A stretch of DNA of 56,595 nt, from assembly GCA_937997485.1 (NCBI GenBank), contig CALKTH010000008.1:1-56595 (forward strand), in the 5' to 3' direction. The translations under genes and the position numbers were made by a program. The notes below the pieces were generated by a model. The model made no database searches. It saw nothing but the letters and a program-made list of their open reading frames with translations, and was not told where the DNA came from. The DNA is from an uncultured Acidimicrobiales bacterium (GTDB lineage: Bacteria > Actinomycetota > Acidimicrobiia > Acidimicrobiales > SZUA-35). Shown piece after piece: positions 42,701 through 51,403 of the stretch; position 1 is the stretch's first letter; every line of letters begins with the position of its first letter.

Positions 42701-45700
42701 GGGTGGCTTTGGCCACCGCAACCGTGACGGTGACGGGCGCGGCTGCCTCGAAGTTGCCGTCGCCCTCTTGGGACAGCGTGATGGTGCACGCGCCAGCGGC
42801 GTCGATCGAGATAGCGGCATCATCGTTCGAACACGCACCGCCCGCTTCGATGAGAATGGGCAGCTCCGACGATGCAGTGGGCTCGATCACGAACGGTTCG
42901 TCACCGAACGTACGAGGAGCCGGAGGGTCGAGGGCGATGGTCTGAGTGTTGGCGGCGATAACGAACGAGACCGTCTGCGAAGGAGCCGCACCCCAGTTCG
43001 CGTCACCCGGTTGCGCTGCCGTGAGCGTGCAGGTTCCGGCTCCGTCGATGCTGACGAGGCCGCCCACAATGCTGCAGGGTCCGGCCGCCGTCACCGTGAC
43101 GTCGAATCCGGACGATGCGGTTGCGCCGTGCGCGAACGGTAGGTCTCCGAACACACGAGTGGCCGGCACGGGAACGTTGATGGTCTGGCGGCCCAGGCCG
43201 ATCGTGAAGACGGCGGATTCCGCCGGAGCTGGGTTCCAGTTTGTGTCGCCCGGCTGTTCGAAGGTAACCGCGCAGCTGCCCGCGGCGAGTGGTGTGATCT
43301 CTGTCCCGACGTTTGAGCAGTCACCCGTCACTGAAACGGTGATGGGCAAGCCCGAGGGGGTGCTCGGCGTGAGAGTGATCGGCCCCTCATCAAAGAACCG
43401 GTCAGCCACGGCGCCAACGGTGATGACTTGATCGGCGGGGAGGATGACGAAGGAAGCGGTCTGCGTGAGTGCCGCGAACCAGTTGGCATCACCCGCTTGT
43501 TCGTAGGTAACGGTGCAGGTTCCTGCTCCGTTGGCCTCGATGGTCGATCCGGCCACGGCGCATGGACCAGTGGCGGACATCGTGATCGGAAGTGCCGAGG
43601 TGGCGGCGGCGGCAAGCGGCTGTGCAGCGGCACCGAACGTCATATCGGCCGGCGGCGTCACGGTGATCGCTTGCAGCGCTTGGTCGACGCCCAACGTCAT
43701 CGTGATCGCGTTGGCCGCGGCCCAGTTGCCATCGCCTGCCTGGGAGAAGGTGAGATCGCATGAGCCGGCGCCGGTGATCGTCACAACGTCGACGGCGACG
43801 GTGCAAGGACCGGCAGCCGTGATGGAGACGGGTAGGCCCGAGGTTGCGTTCACGGGAACCGTGAAGGGAGCGTCGCCAAAGGTGAGGGCCGGGAGGGCGC
43901 CAACGATGATGCTCTGCACGCCGGGGGCGACGTTGACAACGTTGGTGACGGTGGGCGCCGGCGCCCAGTTGTAGTCGCCCGCTTGGTCAGCGGAGAGTGT
44001 GCAAGCCCCGGGGGCCGTGATCGTCACGTTGAATCCGGTCGACGTACATGCACCACTTGCTGTCAGCGTGACCGGCAAGCCGGAACCGGCCGTCGGGTTC
44101 ACCGTGAAGGAGCCAATGTCGAAGCTGGTGTCTGCCGGCTGAGCGAAGGTGATCGCCTGCGGCGACGGGGGCACGAGCGGGTTGCTCCCATTGGCGATCT
44201 CGAGCGCGTCGTCGTACGTGTCGGCGTCGGTGTCGGCGAGCGTCGGGTCCGTTCCGTGGATGTTGACTTCATCCCCGTCGAGGAGCGTGTCCGCGTCGGT
44301 GTCGACCAAGAGCGGATCGGTAAGCCACACGCCGGTCTCGTCGACATCGGGCAGACCGTCGCCGTCATCGTCGGGATCGCAGGCGTTGCCTACGCCGTTG
44401 AGATCGGTGTCCAGCTGGGTCGGATTGGAGATGAGCGGGCAGTTGTCGATGTCATCCGTTGCCGAGTCGGTGTCGGTGTCGGCGAGGGTGGGGTTGGTGC
44501 CGTAGATGTTGATCTCGTCGGCGTCGGGGAGGGTGTCGGTGTCGGTGTCGGCGAGGGTGGGATCGGTGCCGTGAATGTTGATTTCATCGCCATCCGAGAG
44601 GGTGTCAGCGTCGGTGTCCGGCACGAGCGGATCGGTCAGGTGCAACGTGATCTCGTCGTTGTCGGTCAGACCGTCGCCGTCGTCGTCGGAATCGCAGGCA
44701 TTGCCGATCAGATCGACATCGGTGTCGAGCTGACCCGGGTTCGGAACAGCCGGGCAGTTGTCTGCGGAGTTGAGGACGCCGTCGGCGTCCGAATCGTTTG
44801 AGGCGAGACCTTCGAGGAGCAGCACACCCTGTGTGTTGTGAATCTGGGTCGGGTCGATGTCCGAGCAGGTGAACTGGCCATTGCTCAGACCGAGGCACGA
44901 CTGATTGGGCACACCACCCACGGAGCCGAACAGCGCGTCGAGCACGCCGTCACTATCGATGTGAACGAGCTCCACTGCTCCGGTGTTTGTGGGCGTTCCG
45001 GCAACATCGCTACAGGTGAGTCCGCCCGCGCCATCGCCGAGACACGATCTCGAGGGCACGCCATCGCCGCCGACAACGACGTCGAGGTTGTCATCGCCGT
45101 TGAGGTCTCCGACACGAGCTTGGCTGTGGTAGCCGCCGCCGTTGAACATGGAGCACGTGAAGGCACCTGCACCGTTGCCGAGGCAGAGGAGTTCGTTCGC
45201 GGCCCCGCCTCCACCGAAGACGAGGTCGATGTTGCCATCCTCGTCGAAGTCGCCCTGGTCGACGCCCAAGTTGTCAGCGGTGCCCGTGATGGCACTGCAG
45301 GTGAAGTTGGCAGCGCCGTCGTTCAGGCAGATGGCGGATGGCCCCGGCCATGCCGCGTATGCCAGGTCGAGATCGCCGTCGCCGTCGTAGTCATACACGG
45401 CGATGTCACGACCGCCGTTCGGGGCGGCGGCTCGGTTGCAGGTGAACCCACCGATGCCATCACCGATGCACACGTCCATGTTGCTCATCGTCTCGATGGC
45501 GCCAACGAATTCGAGGTTGCCATCGCCGTTGAAGTCCCCAACGCCAATGCCTCGATGACGGCCGTTGAGACCGTTCGATGTGCAGGTCCAGGAGCCGCCT
45601 GCTTCTCGTAGACACGAGTTCAGGGTGCCGTTCTGGTTGGCCACAACGATGTCGTTCAGTCCGTCGCTGTTCCAGTCGCCCGCCTCAATGCTGGAGGTGC

Positions 45701-47264
45701 CGTCAGGGGCAGCGTCGGTGATGGGAATCGACGTGCAGTTTGTCCAGTTGCCTGCTCCGTCGCCCTCGCACTGTCGAACCGTTCCCCCCACGTTCCAGTT
45801 GGCCATGATGACGAAGTCGCCGTCGACAGGATCCGGAGCGCCGGCGGCAAGAACGCCGGTGCCGAGATCCGTGACCATGAGGTTGGCGCCCATCTCGCTG
45901 CCGCCGTCGCCGATGTTCGCCGTGGTGCCAATGCCGAGTGTGCCGCTGCCGTTGTAGCCCCAGCACTTGATCGAGCCGCTGTCGGTGATCACACAGGTGT
46001 GACCATCGCCAGCGGCGAGGGAGACAGCGGTTTCACCTGCGCCGATGTTGACGGCTGGCAGGTTGTCGCCCATGTGCGTGGGTGAGGAGCCGAGCGCCGT
46101 CGGGTTCTCGAGACCCAGCTGGCCCCAGTTGCCCTCGCCCCAGCACTTCACGCTGGCATCGTCGAGAATCGCGCAGATGTGATTGTTGCCCGCGCTGATG
46201 GCCAACGCTGTCCGTCCGGTGCCGAGATTGACCGCAGGGAGGTTGTCGCCCATGTCGGTGGCGCCGATGCCTCGGTTGGTGGTGTCACCGAGTCCAAGCC
46301 GCCCGCCAACGTTGAGGCCCCAGCACTTCGCATCTCCGTTGTCGAGAATTGCGCAGCTGGCAGAGAAGCCGAGGGAAACCGATGCCGCGGTGCGGCCGGT
46401 GCCGAGGTCGAGAGCGGGGAGGTTGTCGCCCATTTGACCAGCAGCGTCGCCCCGGTTGCCGGCCGCACCGAGTCCGAGTTCGCCGCTCGCGTTTGTGCCC
46501 CAGCACTTGAGATCGTTGTTGTCGAGAATGGCGCAGGTGTGGGAGAGGCCGGTGGAGACCGCCACGGCCGTGCGCCCGGTGCCGAGGTCGACGGCAGGGA
46601 GGTTGTCGCCCATCTGTCCAGCCATGTCGCCCCGGCTCGTCGTGTCGCCGTAGCCCAGCTCGCCAGAACCGTTGACACCCCAGCACTTGAGAGCCCCGTT
46701 GTCGAGGACTGCGCACGTATGGTTGAAGCCAGTGGCGATGGCCACGGCGGTGCGGCCGGTGCCAAGGTCGACGATTGGCAGGTTGTCACCCATGTCGCCG
46801 GAAGTCGCTCCGCGATCTGCGGTGTCTCCGTACCCGAGCTGACCTTCTGCACCCCGCCCCCAGCACTTGACGTCGCCGCCGTTGAGAATCGCGCAGTTGT
46901 GGTAGTAGCCAGTGCTGATCTGAGTCACGGTTCGACCGGTCCCCAGGTTCACCACGGCAAGGTTGTCCCCCATTTGTCCGGGAGCGCCGCCCAGGGTGGT
47001 GGCAGCGGTTTCGAGGCCGAGTGAGCCGTGGCTGTTCTGGCCCCAGCACCGCAGATCACCGGCGAGATCGATTGCGCATGCGTGGCGGGTGAACGAGCTC
47101 AGGGCGCTGGCTGAGACCGTGGTTCCGGGATTGGCGTTGCCACTGAGTTCAGCAGTGGACGGAGCGGGAGATGATCCGAGCAGGACGGCCAAGAGGCCCA
47201 TCACGGCGGCGATGCGGAGGACAACGAAGCACGTCGTCCGCTCGATCTTGATCCTGTCCTTCAC
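39798..47264 (-). CDS. Giant surface protein: RCC1, FG-GAP, TSP3 and Ig-like repeats with a multi-pass membrane C-terminus
   Basis: 2,488 residues from GTG 47264 (GGGAGAGG upstream). Signal peptide 1-40. Seven RCC1-type repeats about 58-471 (each with CAIL-DNGD-KCWG-like strands and GELG turns). FG-GAP/VCBS-like repeats about 478-811 (GDFNGDGN, DYDGDGDLDL). Calcium-binding thrombospondin type 3-like repeats about 825-1025 (DTDADTLSDGDEINIHGTDP). Seven Ig-like repeats of about 85 residues at 1040-1593 (QxITVxxPAxxxFGD...AGDxNWxAA), then a MBG-like domain. A Ser-rich linker leads to a hydrophobic region of about 8-10 helices (2085-2430) and a Glu/Asp tail (last 50). It is probably an adhesin or sheath-like protein fixed by its own membrane domain. 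Confidence 0.85.
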   Translation of the reverse strand: MKDRIKIERTTCFVVLRIAAVMGLLAVLLGSSPAPSTAELSGNANPGTTVSASALSSFTRHACAIDLAGDLRCWGQNSHGSLGLETAATTLGGAPGQMGDNLAVVNLGTGRTVTQISTGYYHNCAILNGGDVKCWGRGAEGQLGYGDTADRGATSGDMGDNLPIVDLGTGRTAVAIATGFNHTCAVLDNGALKCWGVNGSGELGYGDTTSRGDMAGQMGDNLPAVDLGTGRTAVAVSTGLSHTCAILDNNDLKCWGTNASGELGLGAAGNRGDAAGQMGDNLPALDLGTGRTAASVSLGFSASCAILDNGDAKCWGLNVGGRLGLGDTTNRGIGATDMGDNLPAVNLGTGRTALAISAGNNHICAILDDASVKCWGEGNWGQLGLENPTALGSSPTHMGDNLPAVNIGAGETAVSLAAGDGHTCVITDSGSIKCWGYNGSGTLGIGTTANIGDGGSEMGANLMVTDLGTGVLAAGAPDPVDGDFVIMANWNVGGTVRQCEGDGAGNWTNCTSIPITDAAPDGTSSIEAGDWNSDGLNDIVVANQNGTLNSCLREAGGSWTCTSNGLNGRHRGIGVGDFNGDGNLEFVGAIETMSNMDVCIGDGIGGFTCNRAAAPNGGRDIAVYDYDGDGDLDLAYAAWPGPSAICLNDGAANFTCSAITGTADNLGVDQGDFDEDGNIDLVFGGGGAANELLCLGNGAGAFTCSMFNGGGYHSQARVGDLNGDDNLDVVVGGDGVPSRSCLGDGAGGLTCSDVAGTPTNTGAVELVHIDSDGVLDALFGSVGGVPNQSCLGLSNGQFTCSDIDPTQIHNTQGVLLLEGLASNDSDADGVLNSADNCPAVPNPGQLDTDVDLIGNACDSDDDGDGLTDNDEITLHLTDPLVPDTDADTLSDGDEINIHGTDPTLADTDTDTLPDADEINIYGTNPTLADTDTDSATDDIDNCPLISNPTQLDTDLNGVGNACDPDDDGDGLPDVDETGVWLTDPLLVDTDADTLLDGDEVNIHGTDPTLADTDADTYDDALEIANGSNPLVPPSPQAITFAQPADTSFDIGSFTVNPTAGSGLPVTLTASGACTSTGFNVTITAPGACTLSADQAGDYNWAPAPTVTNVVNVAPGVQSIIVGALPALTFGDAPFTVPVNATSGLPVSITAAGPCTVAVDVVTITGAGSCDLTFSQAGDGNWAAANAITMTLGVDQALQAITVTPPADMTFGAAAQPLAAAATSALPITMSATGPCAVAGSTIEANGAGTCTVTYEQAGDANWFAALTQTASFVILPADQVITVGAVADRFFDEGPITLTPSTPSGLPITVSVTGDCSNVGTEITPLAAGSCAVTFEQPGDTNWNPAPAESAVFTIGLGRQTINVPVPATRVFGDLPFAHGATASSGFDVTVTAAGPCSIVGGLVSIDGAGTCTLTAAQPGDANWGAAPSQTVSFVIAANTQTIALDPPAPRTFGDEPFVIEPTASSELPILIEAGGACSNDDAAISIDAAGACTITLSQEGDGNFEAAAPVTVTVAVAKATQSISVTTPTGAQFADPALRLGVTASSGLPVALQADGVCTITDGVLRYTSVGNCEVFATQGGNNDWLAAETVTITFAVAKADAEIIVITDTVGSSDEPQPAEVETRPAGLQGLRVTYDESEAVPNEPGAYELLATLDNPNYRAANVATTFTVLEPPELPEEDVAGFRFISMGVADLVDNGLPQPNGEGTVMTITGLTPGTSVSLTDANGQVRAFANDEGVAVLTIDPAFDLAEATFEVRPIAGPTLLISTEEVARMGESEIVLGFSSDEGEDTEETVVVVEGDGLAPGSGARVVVHSTPIEIGRIEADGSGAFREELVLPAGLEAGEHRVLVHADTPEGSMTGTWFFAVDDTGDLDRLGDPEIVVPEEPTVDAGEPQEDPPAALAATDEEIAQEDIAPESSVEEIDEATGLPVYDPVEDPVQTVDSGVNGFTIVTVVTAAAGSMAALGSITPATGGLGGGGSGLSGSSAGASAASSSRSTATTSRRSDSSTGESEESRSKGKIASGKTKGLGSGVEAVAWGDASATWRWPLVLRVDQLSRELPDRLRTRSPLLARVTADGSTMRAMFGSTALFAPAFGAALGLLAVIQTGGDAVAPTLGLMLALILLGILDASAGFTAAVVFAIGVTAAGGISSADSVRTVMGVGSLWYAVPLIAGGARKFRRPSPDTWGDRWERFADVAIGSLLGAWAVQTVLKALPGLSGVALPISERADQVALMALAALVGRYLFETLAISAYPERMAMTAPIEESEPGYLQQVLSVILKAAVFVFVIEPYIGLVWQLGVVVALMVVPSGLGIIKDRFPNKSLLNRMLPSGVPAILFFMVVGKTLGEAISNRIDDPATLTMTTFIVLSIPGFLSSVAGLFGRDSKKIGTDWFGRFAGLSVVVVTFLTIRGYVSAPPLSWIPFAVAPAFVWWLVKATRTELEDPPEDEEAEDAEDADMDEDATEDAADSDGSEDGGDDRPKELVKA

Positions 47265-47285
47265 GGCCTCTCCCGATGCTTGTCA

Positions 47286-47306
47286 TTCGGCCAACTTGTG
47301 GCCGAA
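47286..47306 (-). promoter_or_regulatory. Hairpin in the 5' leader of the giant surface-protein gene
   Basis: TTCGGCCA (47286-47293) and TGGCCGAA (47299-47306) form a perfect 8-bp stem with a 5-nt loop, 22-42 nt upstream of the GTG start. It could affect translation or be an operator. Confidence 0.35.
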
Positions 47307-47390
47307 ATTCATGATCGGATCGAGAAAGACCGCTCTGAAGAAACGGGAAGATGTGTCCGCCCGAATTGGGCTGGTGGACCTATTCCTTGC

Positions 47391-47399
47391 GAATTTCTC
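47391..47399 (-). promoter_or_regulatory. GAGAAATTC element upstream of the giant surface-protein gene
   Basis: Second copy of the 9-mer seen at 39769-39777, here 127 nt before the GTG and 11 nt after the glpD stop. The 13-mer CTCTGAAGAAACG at 47333-47345, shared with 5492-5504, lies between it and the gene. Confidence 0.3.
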
Positions 47400-47409
47400 G
47401 CGGCGCGAC

Positions 47410-48981
47410 TCAGGCGTTGAAGAGCGCTTTGCTCACTTCGTTCATTCCCGGATCGGCACCCAGCTCGTCGCGATGTGAGATGAGGGCGAGCTTCGTACGT
47501 CTGCGCAGGAAATCTTCTGGCCGGGTGATCATCTCTCGCTCGGCCATGAGCTCGAGCTCACCCCGAAGGAGATCGGAGTTGGCCAGGATCTCTTCACCTT
47601 GGGAAGGATCTTCGGTGATGCGATCGAGCAGCGCGAACGCCGCCAGGCCGTGTCGACGCCAGACGACATCAGCCACGGTCTCTTCGCGTTCCACGGATGT
47701 CGGCCGGTTGAGCCCAGCGCGGGCGGCCGCAGCCGTGAAGCGCTCGTAGTCCTCAGCAGGCGCCTCGCCGTACCAGTTGTCTCGCTCCGGTCCCATGTGC
47801 TGGCCAAGCTCTTCGACTGCTTCGACCACTTCCTCGCCCACGTTCAAACAGTCGGTGAGCTTGCCACCGAAGATCGTGACGATCCGCTTCCCGCTGTCGA
47901 CCTCCAGCGCGTGCTTGCGAGACAACGACGTCCAGTCGATGTCCTTGCGGTCGTTGCCGTCGTTCTTCACCACGAGGGGACGAACGCCGCATCGCTCGCT
48001 GATGATGTCCGAGAGTGTGAGCGGCGTTTCGAGATCGAGGCGAGCGTTGATTTGTTCGATGAGGAACTCTCGATCCTCGGGCAGAACGCCCTCTCGGGGG
48101 TTCTCCGTGCGGGTGTCGGTTGTGCCGATCACGGATCGGTGCGCCATCGGAATCACGTAGAACAGACGACCCGTGTCGTCGAAGAAGGCGAGGACGCGCT
48201 CTGTTTCGATGAGCTTCGGCACCACCAGGTGGATTCCCTTGGAGTACACGATCCGGTGGTCGGTGACATTGCCCCACTCGTCGTTGAGACCATCGACAAA
48301 GGGGCCCGCCGCGTTCACGATGGTCTTTGCTGTGAGCTGGAGGTCCGCTCCGCTCTCCTCGTCGTTCAGCGTGGCGGTCCAGGTATCTCCGGAACGTTCC
48401 GCTGAAGCAAGGCTGCAATAGTTCGCAACCGCCGCGCCGCTGTCGAGAGCGGAGCGCACGAAGCTCCACACGAAGCGGGCGTCGTTGTCCTTGAGATAGG
48501 CGTCTTGATATTGGATGCCGCCCTTGGCGGTGTCGGTCTTGATGACTGGCTCTGCCTTCTCGATGGCCTTGGGCCGGAAGTACTTGGGAGGCTTGGTCGC
48601 GAAGCGGCCGATGAGCCAATAGCCAACAGTGCCGAGACCGGCGAGAAGGGCGGGGAACGGGGCGGTCTTGTCCAGAGTGGCGAGGAAGCTGATCTCCGAG
48701 ATCTGTGATGGATACGCCTTCATCAGCTGGTTGCGGGAGGTGCAGAGCTTCCACACCAGCGGGAGCTCGTAGTTCTCGAGGTACTTGAAGCCGCCCCAGA
48801 CCAGATTGGATGACTCCTGGCTCGTGAAGTTGGCGAAGTCCGAACGGTCGACGAGGGCTACGGACACTCCCCGCGCCGCAAGCGCTGCGGCCGCGACCGC
48901 ACCATTGATGCCACCGCCGACGACGAGGACGTCGAACGACCCGCCGTCGAGTCGCTCCAAATTCTTCTGCCTCAACTCCAT
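47410..48981 (-). CDS. glpD: Glycerol-3-phosphate dehydrogenase, FAD-dependent
   Basis: 523 residues from ATG 48981. The FAD-binding motif is VLVVGGGINGAVAAAALAARG; further family motifs are QESSNLVWGGFKYLE, IVNAAGPFVDGL, VIGTTDTRTENP and IFGGKLTDCLNVGEEV. The C-terminal helical domain has VADVVWRRHGLAAFAL. It oxidises sn-glycerol-3-phosphate to dihydroxyacetone phosphate and feeds electrons to the quinone pool at the inner membrane face. The gene is monocistronic by spacing. Confidence 0.95.
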   Translation of the reverse strand: MELRQKNLERLDGGSFDVLVVGGGINGAVAAAALAARGVSVALVDRSDFANFTSQESSNLVWGGFKYLENYELPLVWKLCTSRNQLMKAYPSQISEISFLATLDKTAPFPALLAGLGTVGYWLIGRFATKPPKYFRPKAIEKAEPVIKTDTAKGGIQYQDAYLKDNDARFVWSFVRSALDSGAAVANYCSLASAERSGDTWTATLNDEESGADLQLTAKTIVNAAGPFVDGLNDEWGNVTDHRIVYSKGIHLVVPKLIETERVLAFFDDTGRLFYVIPMAHRSVIGTTDTRTENPREGVLPEDREFLIEQINARLDLETPLTLSDIISERCGVRPLVVKNDGNDRKDIDWTSLSRKHALEVDSGKRIVTIFGGKLTDCLNVGEEVVEAVEELGQHMGPERDNWYGEAPAEDYERFTAAAARAGLNRPTSVEREETVADVVWRRHGLAAFALLDRITEDPSQGEEILANSDLLRGELELMAEREMITRPEDFLRRRTKLALISHRDELGADPGMNEVSKALFNA

Positions 48982-49062
48982 GGCTCGAAACGGTACCGAT
49001 GGGAGTCCGGGATCAGTCCGGTCCCGGGAGGACTTCTCCAGTGGCTGCGGTCACCAAATGGT

Positions 49063-50472
49063 TCAGGCAGCCCGGTCTCGGCTGTTTCCTGACGGGAACG
49101 TGAGCATCACCGTGATTGCCGCCAGCACGTAGCAACCGACGATCCAGATCCATGTCCGTTGGTACGAGACGATGGACAACCGACCGGGACCAGAGGCGAT
49201 GATGGCGATGCAGACGGAGATGCCGAGGGCGGTGGCAGCCTGGCGAATCGTGTTGGCCGTGCCGCCGGCCACGCCGAACTTCGCCATTGGCATGTCGGAG
49301 AGGCCAGCGCTCGACCACGTGGCCACCGTCATGCCGATACCCACGCCCGTGATCAACGAAAGCGGCACGAACCGGGTCCAGACACTTGGTTCTTCTCCGA
49401 GAAAGAGGAGGTACCCCGAGTAGCTGAGCGCGCAGAGAAGACATCCGATCCCGAGTACCCATCGGTGTCCGATGCGATCAGCGAGGCGTCCGGTTGGCGG
49501 GCTGACGAGCACGGCGAGGAGGGGACTGGGGACGAAGGCAGCGCCAACGACGGACAGGTCCTGGTTCCACAGATCTTGGAGAAGCAGCGAGTTCACGAAT
49601 GCACCGGAGATGAAGGCCAGGCTGTAGAGCGACACGCCTGCCGTCGCGCTCGAGAACGAGCGGAACGAGAACAGCTCCAGGTCGAGCAGGGGCTCAGGGT
49701 GGGATCTCGAGCGAACGACCAGCGCTGGCAGCAGCGCGAGACCCACGAACGTCAGCGCCCACACCCGAGGATCACCGAAGCCCCACTGTTCGCTCTGCAC
49801 GATGCCAAACATCGCCAGGGCGACGCCCGTTGTGCCGATCAACACGCCAACGACATCGATGCGGCCCGTTGCGTTGGGATCCTTTGACTCATTGAGGAGA
49901 CGGGGTCCGAGGAACAAGACAAGAGCGCAGAGCGGCACGTTGATCCAGAAGATCGCTCGCCAGCTGAACGCCTCGATCAGTACTGACCCCAGCGCCGGTC
50001 CGACCACAGCGCCCAAAGCGCCGGTGGCGCCTGCGATGCCGATGGCGGTGCTGCGACGAGACGCTGGGAACTCGGGCAACATCACGGCAAACGATGAGGC
50101 GGTGACGACAGCTCCACCGGCGGCCTGAATGAGGCGGAAGGCGATGAGCGAGGGAGCGGACCAGGCGATCCCGCACAGCGCGGAGCCGACGGCGAACAAC
50201 GCAACACCCGGCAGAAAGACCTTCTTGCGTCCAAGGCTGTCGGCCATGCGTCCGGCGGCGAGAAGAAGTGCGCCAACGATCACGTTGTAGCCCGAGATGA
50301 CCCAGCCGAGCTCCGCCTCGCTCGCTCCGAGGTCGTCGCGGATCGAAGGGAAGGCAACGTTGAGAGCAGTGATGTCGATGACGACAAGGAAGGTCACGAG
50401 CGTGCTGACCGTCAGGGCAAGCCAGGCCTGTCGTGGGATGTCCTCAACCATCGGTGGCACGCTTGAAGTCAC
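49063..50472 (-). CDS. MFS drug/metabolite exporter, DHA2 (EmrB/QacA) type
   Basis: 469 residues from GTG 50472; ATG 50451 is an alternative and neither has a strong ribosome-binding site. About 14 TM helices. Family motifs: FLVVIDITALNVAFPSI (helix 1), the loop RMADSLGRKKVFL, GAVVTASSFAVMLPEFP, and motif C-like GATGALGAVVGPALGSVL. Proton-driven efflux of drugs or metabolites is typical; the substrate is unknown. It is divergent from the enoyl-CoA hydratase (121 nt). Confidence 0.92.
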   Translation of the reverse strand: MTSSVPPMVEDIPRQAWLALTVSTLVTFLVVIDITALNVAFPSIRDDLGASEAELGWVISGYNVIVGALLLAAGRMADSLGRKKVFLPGVALFAVGSALCGIAWSAPSLIAFRLIQAAGGAVVTASSFAVMLPEFPASRRSTAIGIAGATGALGAVVGPALGSVLIEAFSWRAIFWINVPLCALVLFLGPRLLNESKDPNATGRIDVVGVLIGTTGVALAMFGIVQSEQWGFGDPRVWALTFVGLALLPALVVRSRSHPEPLLDLELFSFRSFSSATAGVSLYSLAFISGAFVNSLLLQDLWNQDLSVVGAAFVPSPLLAVLVSPPTGRLADRIGHRWVLGIGCLLCALSYSGYLLFLGEEPSVWTRFVPLSLITGVGIGMTVATWSSAGLSDMPMAKFGVAGGTANTIRQAATALGISVCIAIIASGPGRLSIVSYQRTWIWIVGCYVLAAITVMLTFPSGNSRDRAA

Positions 50473-50593
50473 GATCGGACACTACCGATGGATCTGCTTG
50501 TCGCCAGGATCGGCCCTTCTGTGTCTTCGCGTCGGACATTGCATCGCGCCGGCTCGGGTCGATCGGATGGCTCGGCTGTGCTAGCAATCGCGC

Positions 50594-51379
50594 ATGGGAG
50601 AATTTGTTCGTGTTGAAGAGTCCGGTGTCGACAAGGTCGCCATCATGCGCCTTGAGCGCCCGAAGGTGAATGCCTTGAACAAACAAGTCGGTGAGGAACT
50701 CCTCGCGGCGGCAAACGAACTTGCGACCCGGGACGACATCCGAGGCGTCGTGATCTGGGGTGGGCCGAAGATCTTCGCCGCTGGCGCGGACATTGCCGAG
50801 TTTCCCGCCGAAGGTGACGTGCGAGATCCCGCACCCATGGTCGATCCGCTGAACGAGGCGCTGCTCGCCATTGAGAACCTCCCGCAGATCACCGTCTCCG
50901 CGGTGAACGGATTCGCCCTCGGCGGCGGTTGCGAGCTCTCGATGAGTACTGACTTCCGCATCGCCGGCGAAGGCGCAACGTTCGGTCAGCCGGAGATTCT
51001 GCTTGGCATCATCCCGGGCGCCGGTGGCACGCAGCGACTGCCCCGCCTCGTCGGCATCACGAAAGCCAAGGAACTGAACTACACGGGCCGCATGGTGAAG
51101 GCAGCTGAGGCCCTGGAGATCGGGCTCGTCTCTGAAGTTGTGGCCGACGATGCCGTGCTCGACCGCGCCGTGGAAATGATGGCGGGGTTCGCCAACGGAC
51201 CGGCCGCACTGGCCGCCTGCAAGAAGGCGATGATGGACGGCATGCACGTCTCGATCGCCGAGGGCATCGAGATCGAAAAGCGCGAATTCTTCAACGCGTT
51301 CCAGACCGACGACGCCGTCATCGGCATCCAGAGCTTCCTGGAAAACGGACCGGGCAAGGCCACCTTCACGGGCAAGTAG
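50594..51379 (+). CDS. Enoyl-CoA hydratase/isomerase family protein
   Basis: 261 residues from ATG 50594. The crotonase fold is clear: the oxyanion-hole stretch FAAGADIAEF, then VNGFALGGGCELSMSTDFRI with one catalytic-type Glu and FGQPEILLGIIPGAGGTQRL with the second. Both Glu positions of true hydratases are kept, so water addition to 2-enoyl-CoA in fatty acid oxidation is likely. The C-terminus has EGIEIEKREFFNAFQTDDA. It lies 24 nt upstream of hpt. Confidence 0.93.
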   Translation: MGEFVRVEESGVDKVAIMRLERPKVNALNKQVGEELLAAANELATRDDIRGVVIWGGPKIFAAGADIAEFPAEGDVRDPAPMVDPLNEALLAIENLPQITVSAVNGFALGGGCELSMSTDFRIAGEGATFGQPEILLGIIPGAGGTQRLPRLVGITKAKELNYTGRMVKAAEALEIGLVSEVVADDAVLDRAVEMMAGFANGPAALAACKKAMMDGMHVSIAEGIEIEKREFFNAFQTDDAVIGIQSFLENGPGKATFTGK

Positions 51380-51403
51380 CCTCGCTGGCCTAGCCTCCGG
51401 GCC

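Noticed and set aside
43000..47200. Possible CRISPR-like or satellite repeats
   Set aside because: Regular repeats here are in frame and encode RCC1 and Ig-like modules; units are too long and too divergent, with no spacers of CRISPR size and no cas genes nearby.
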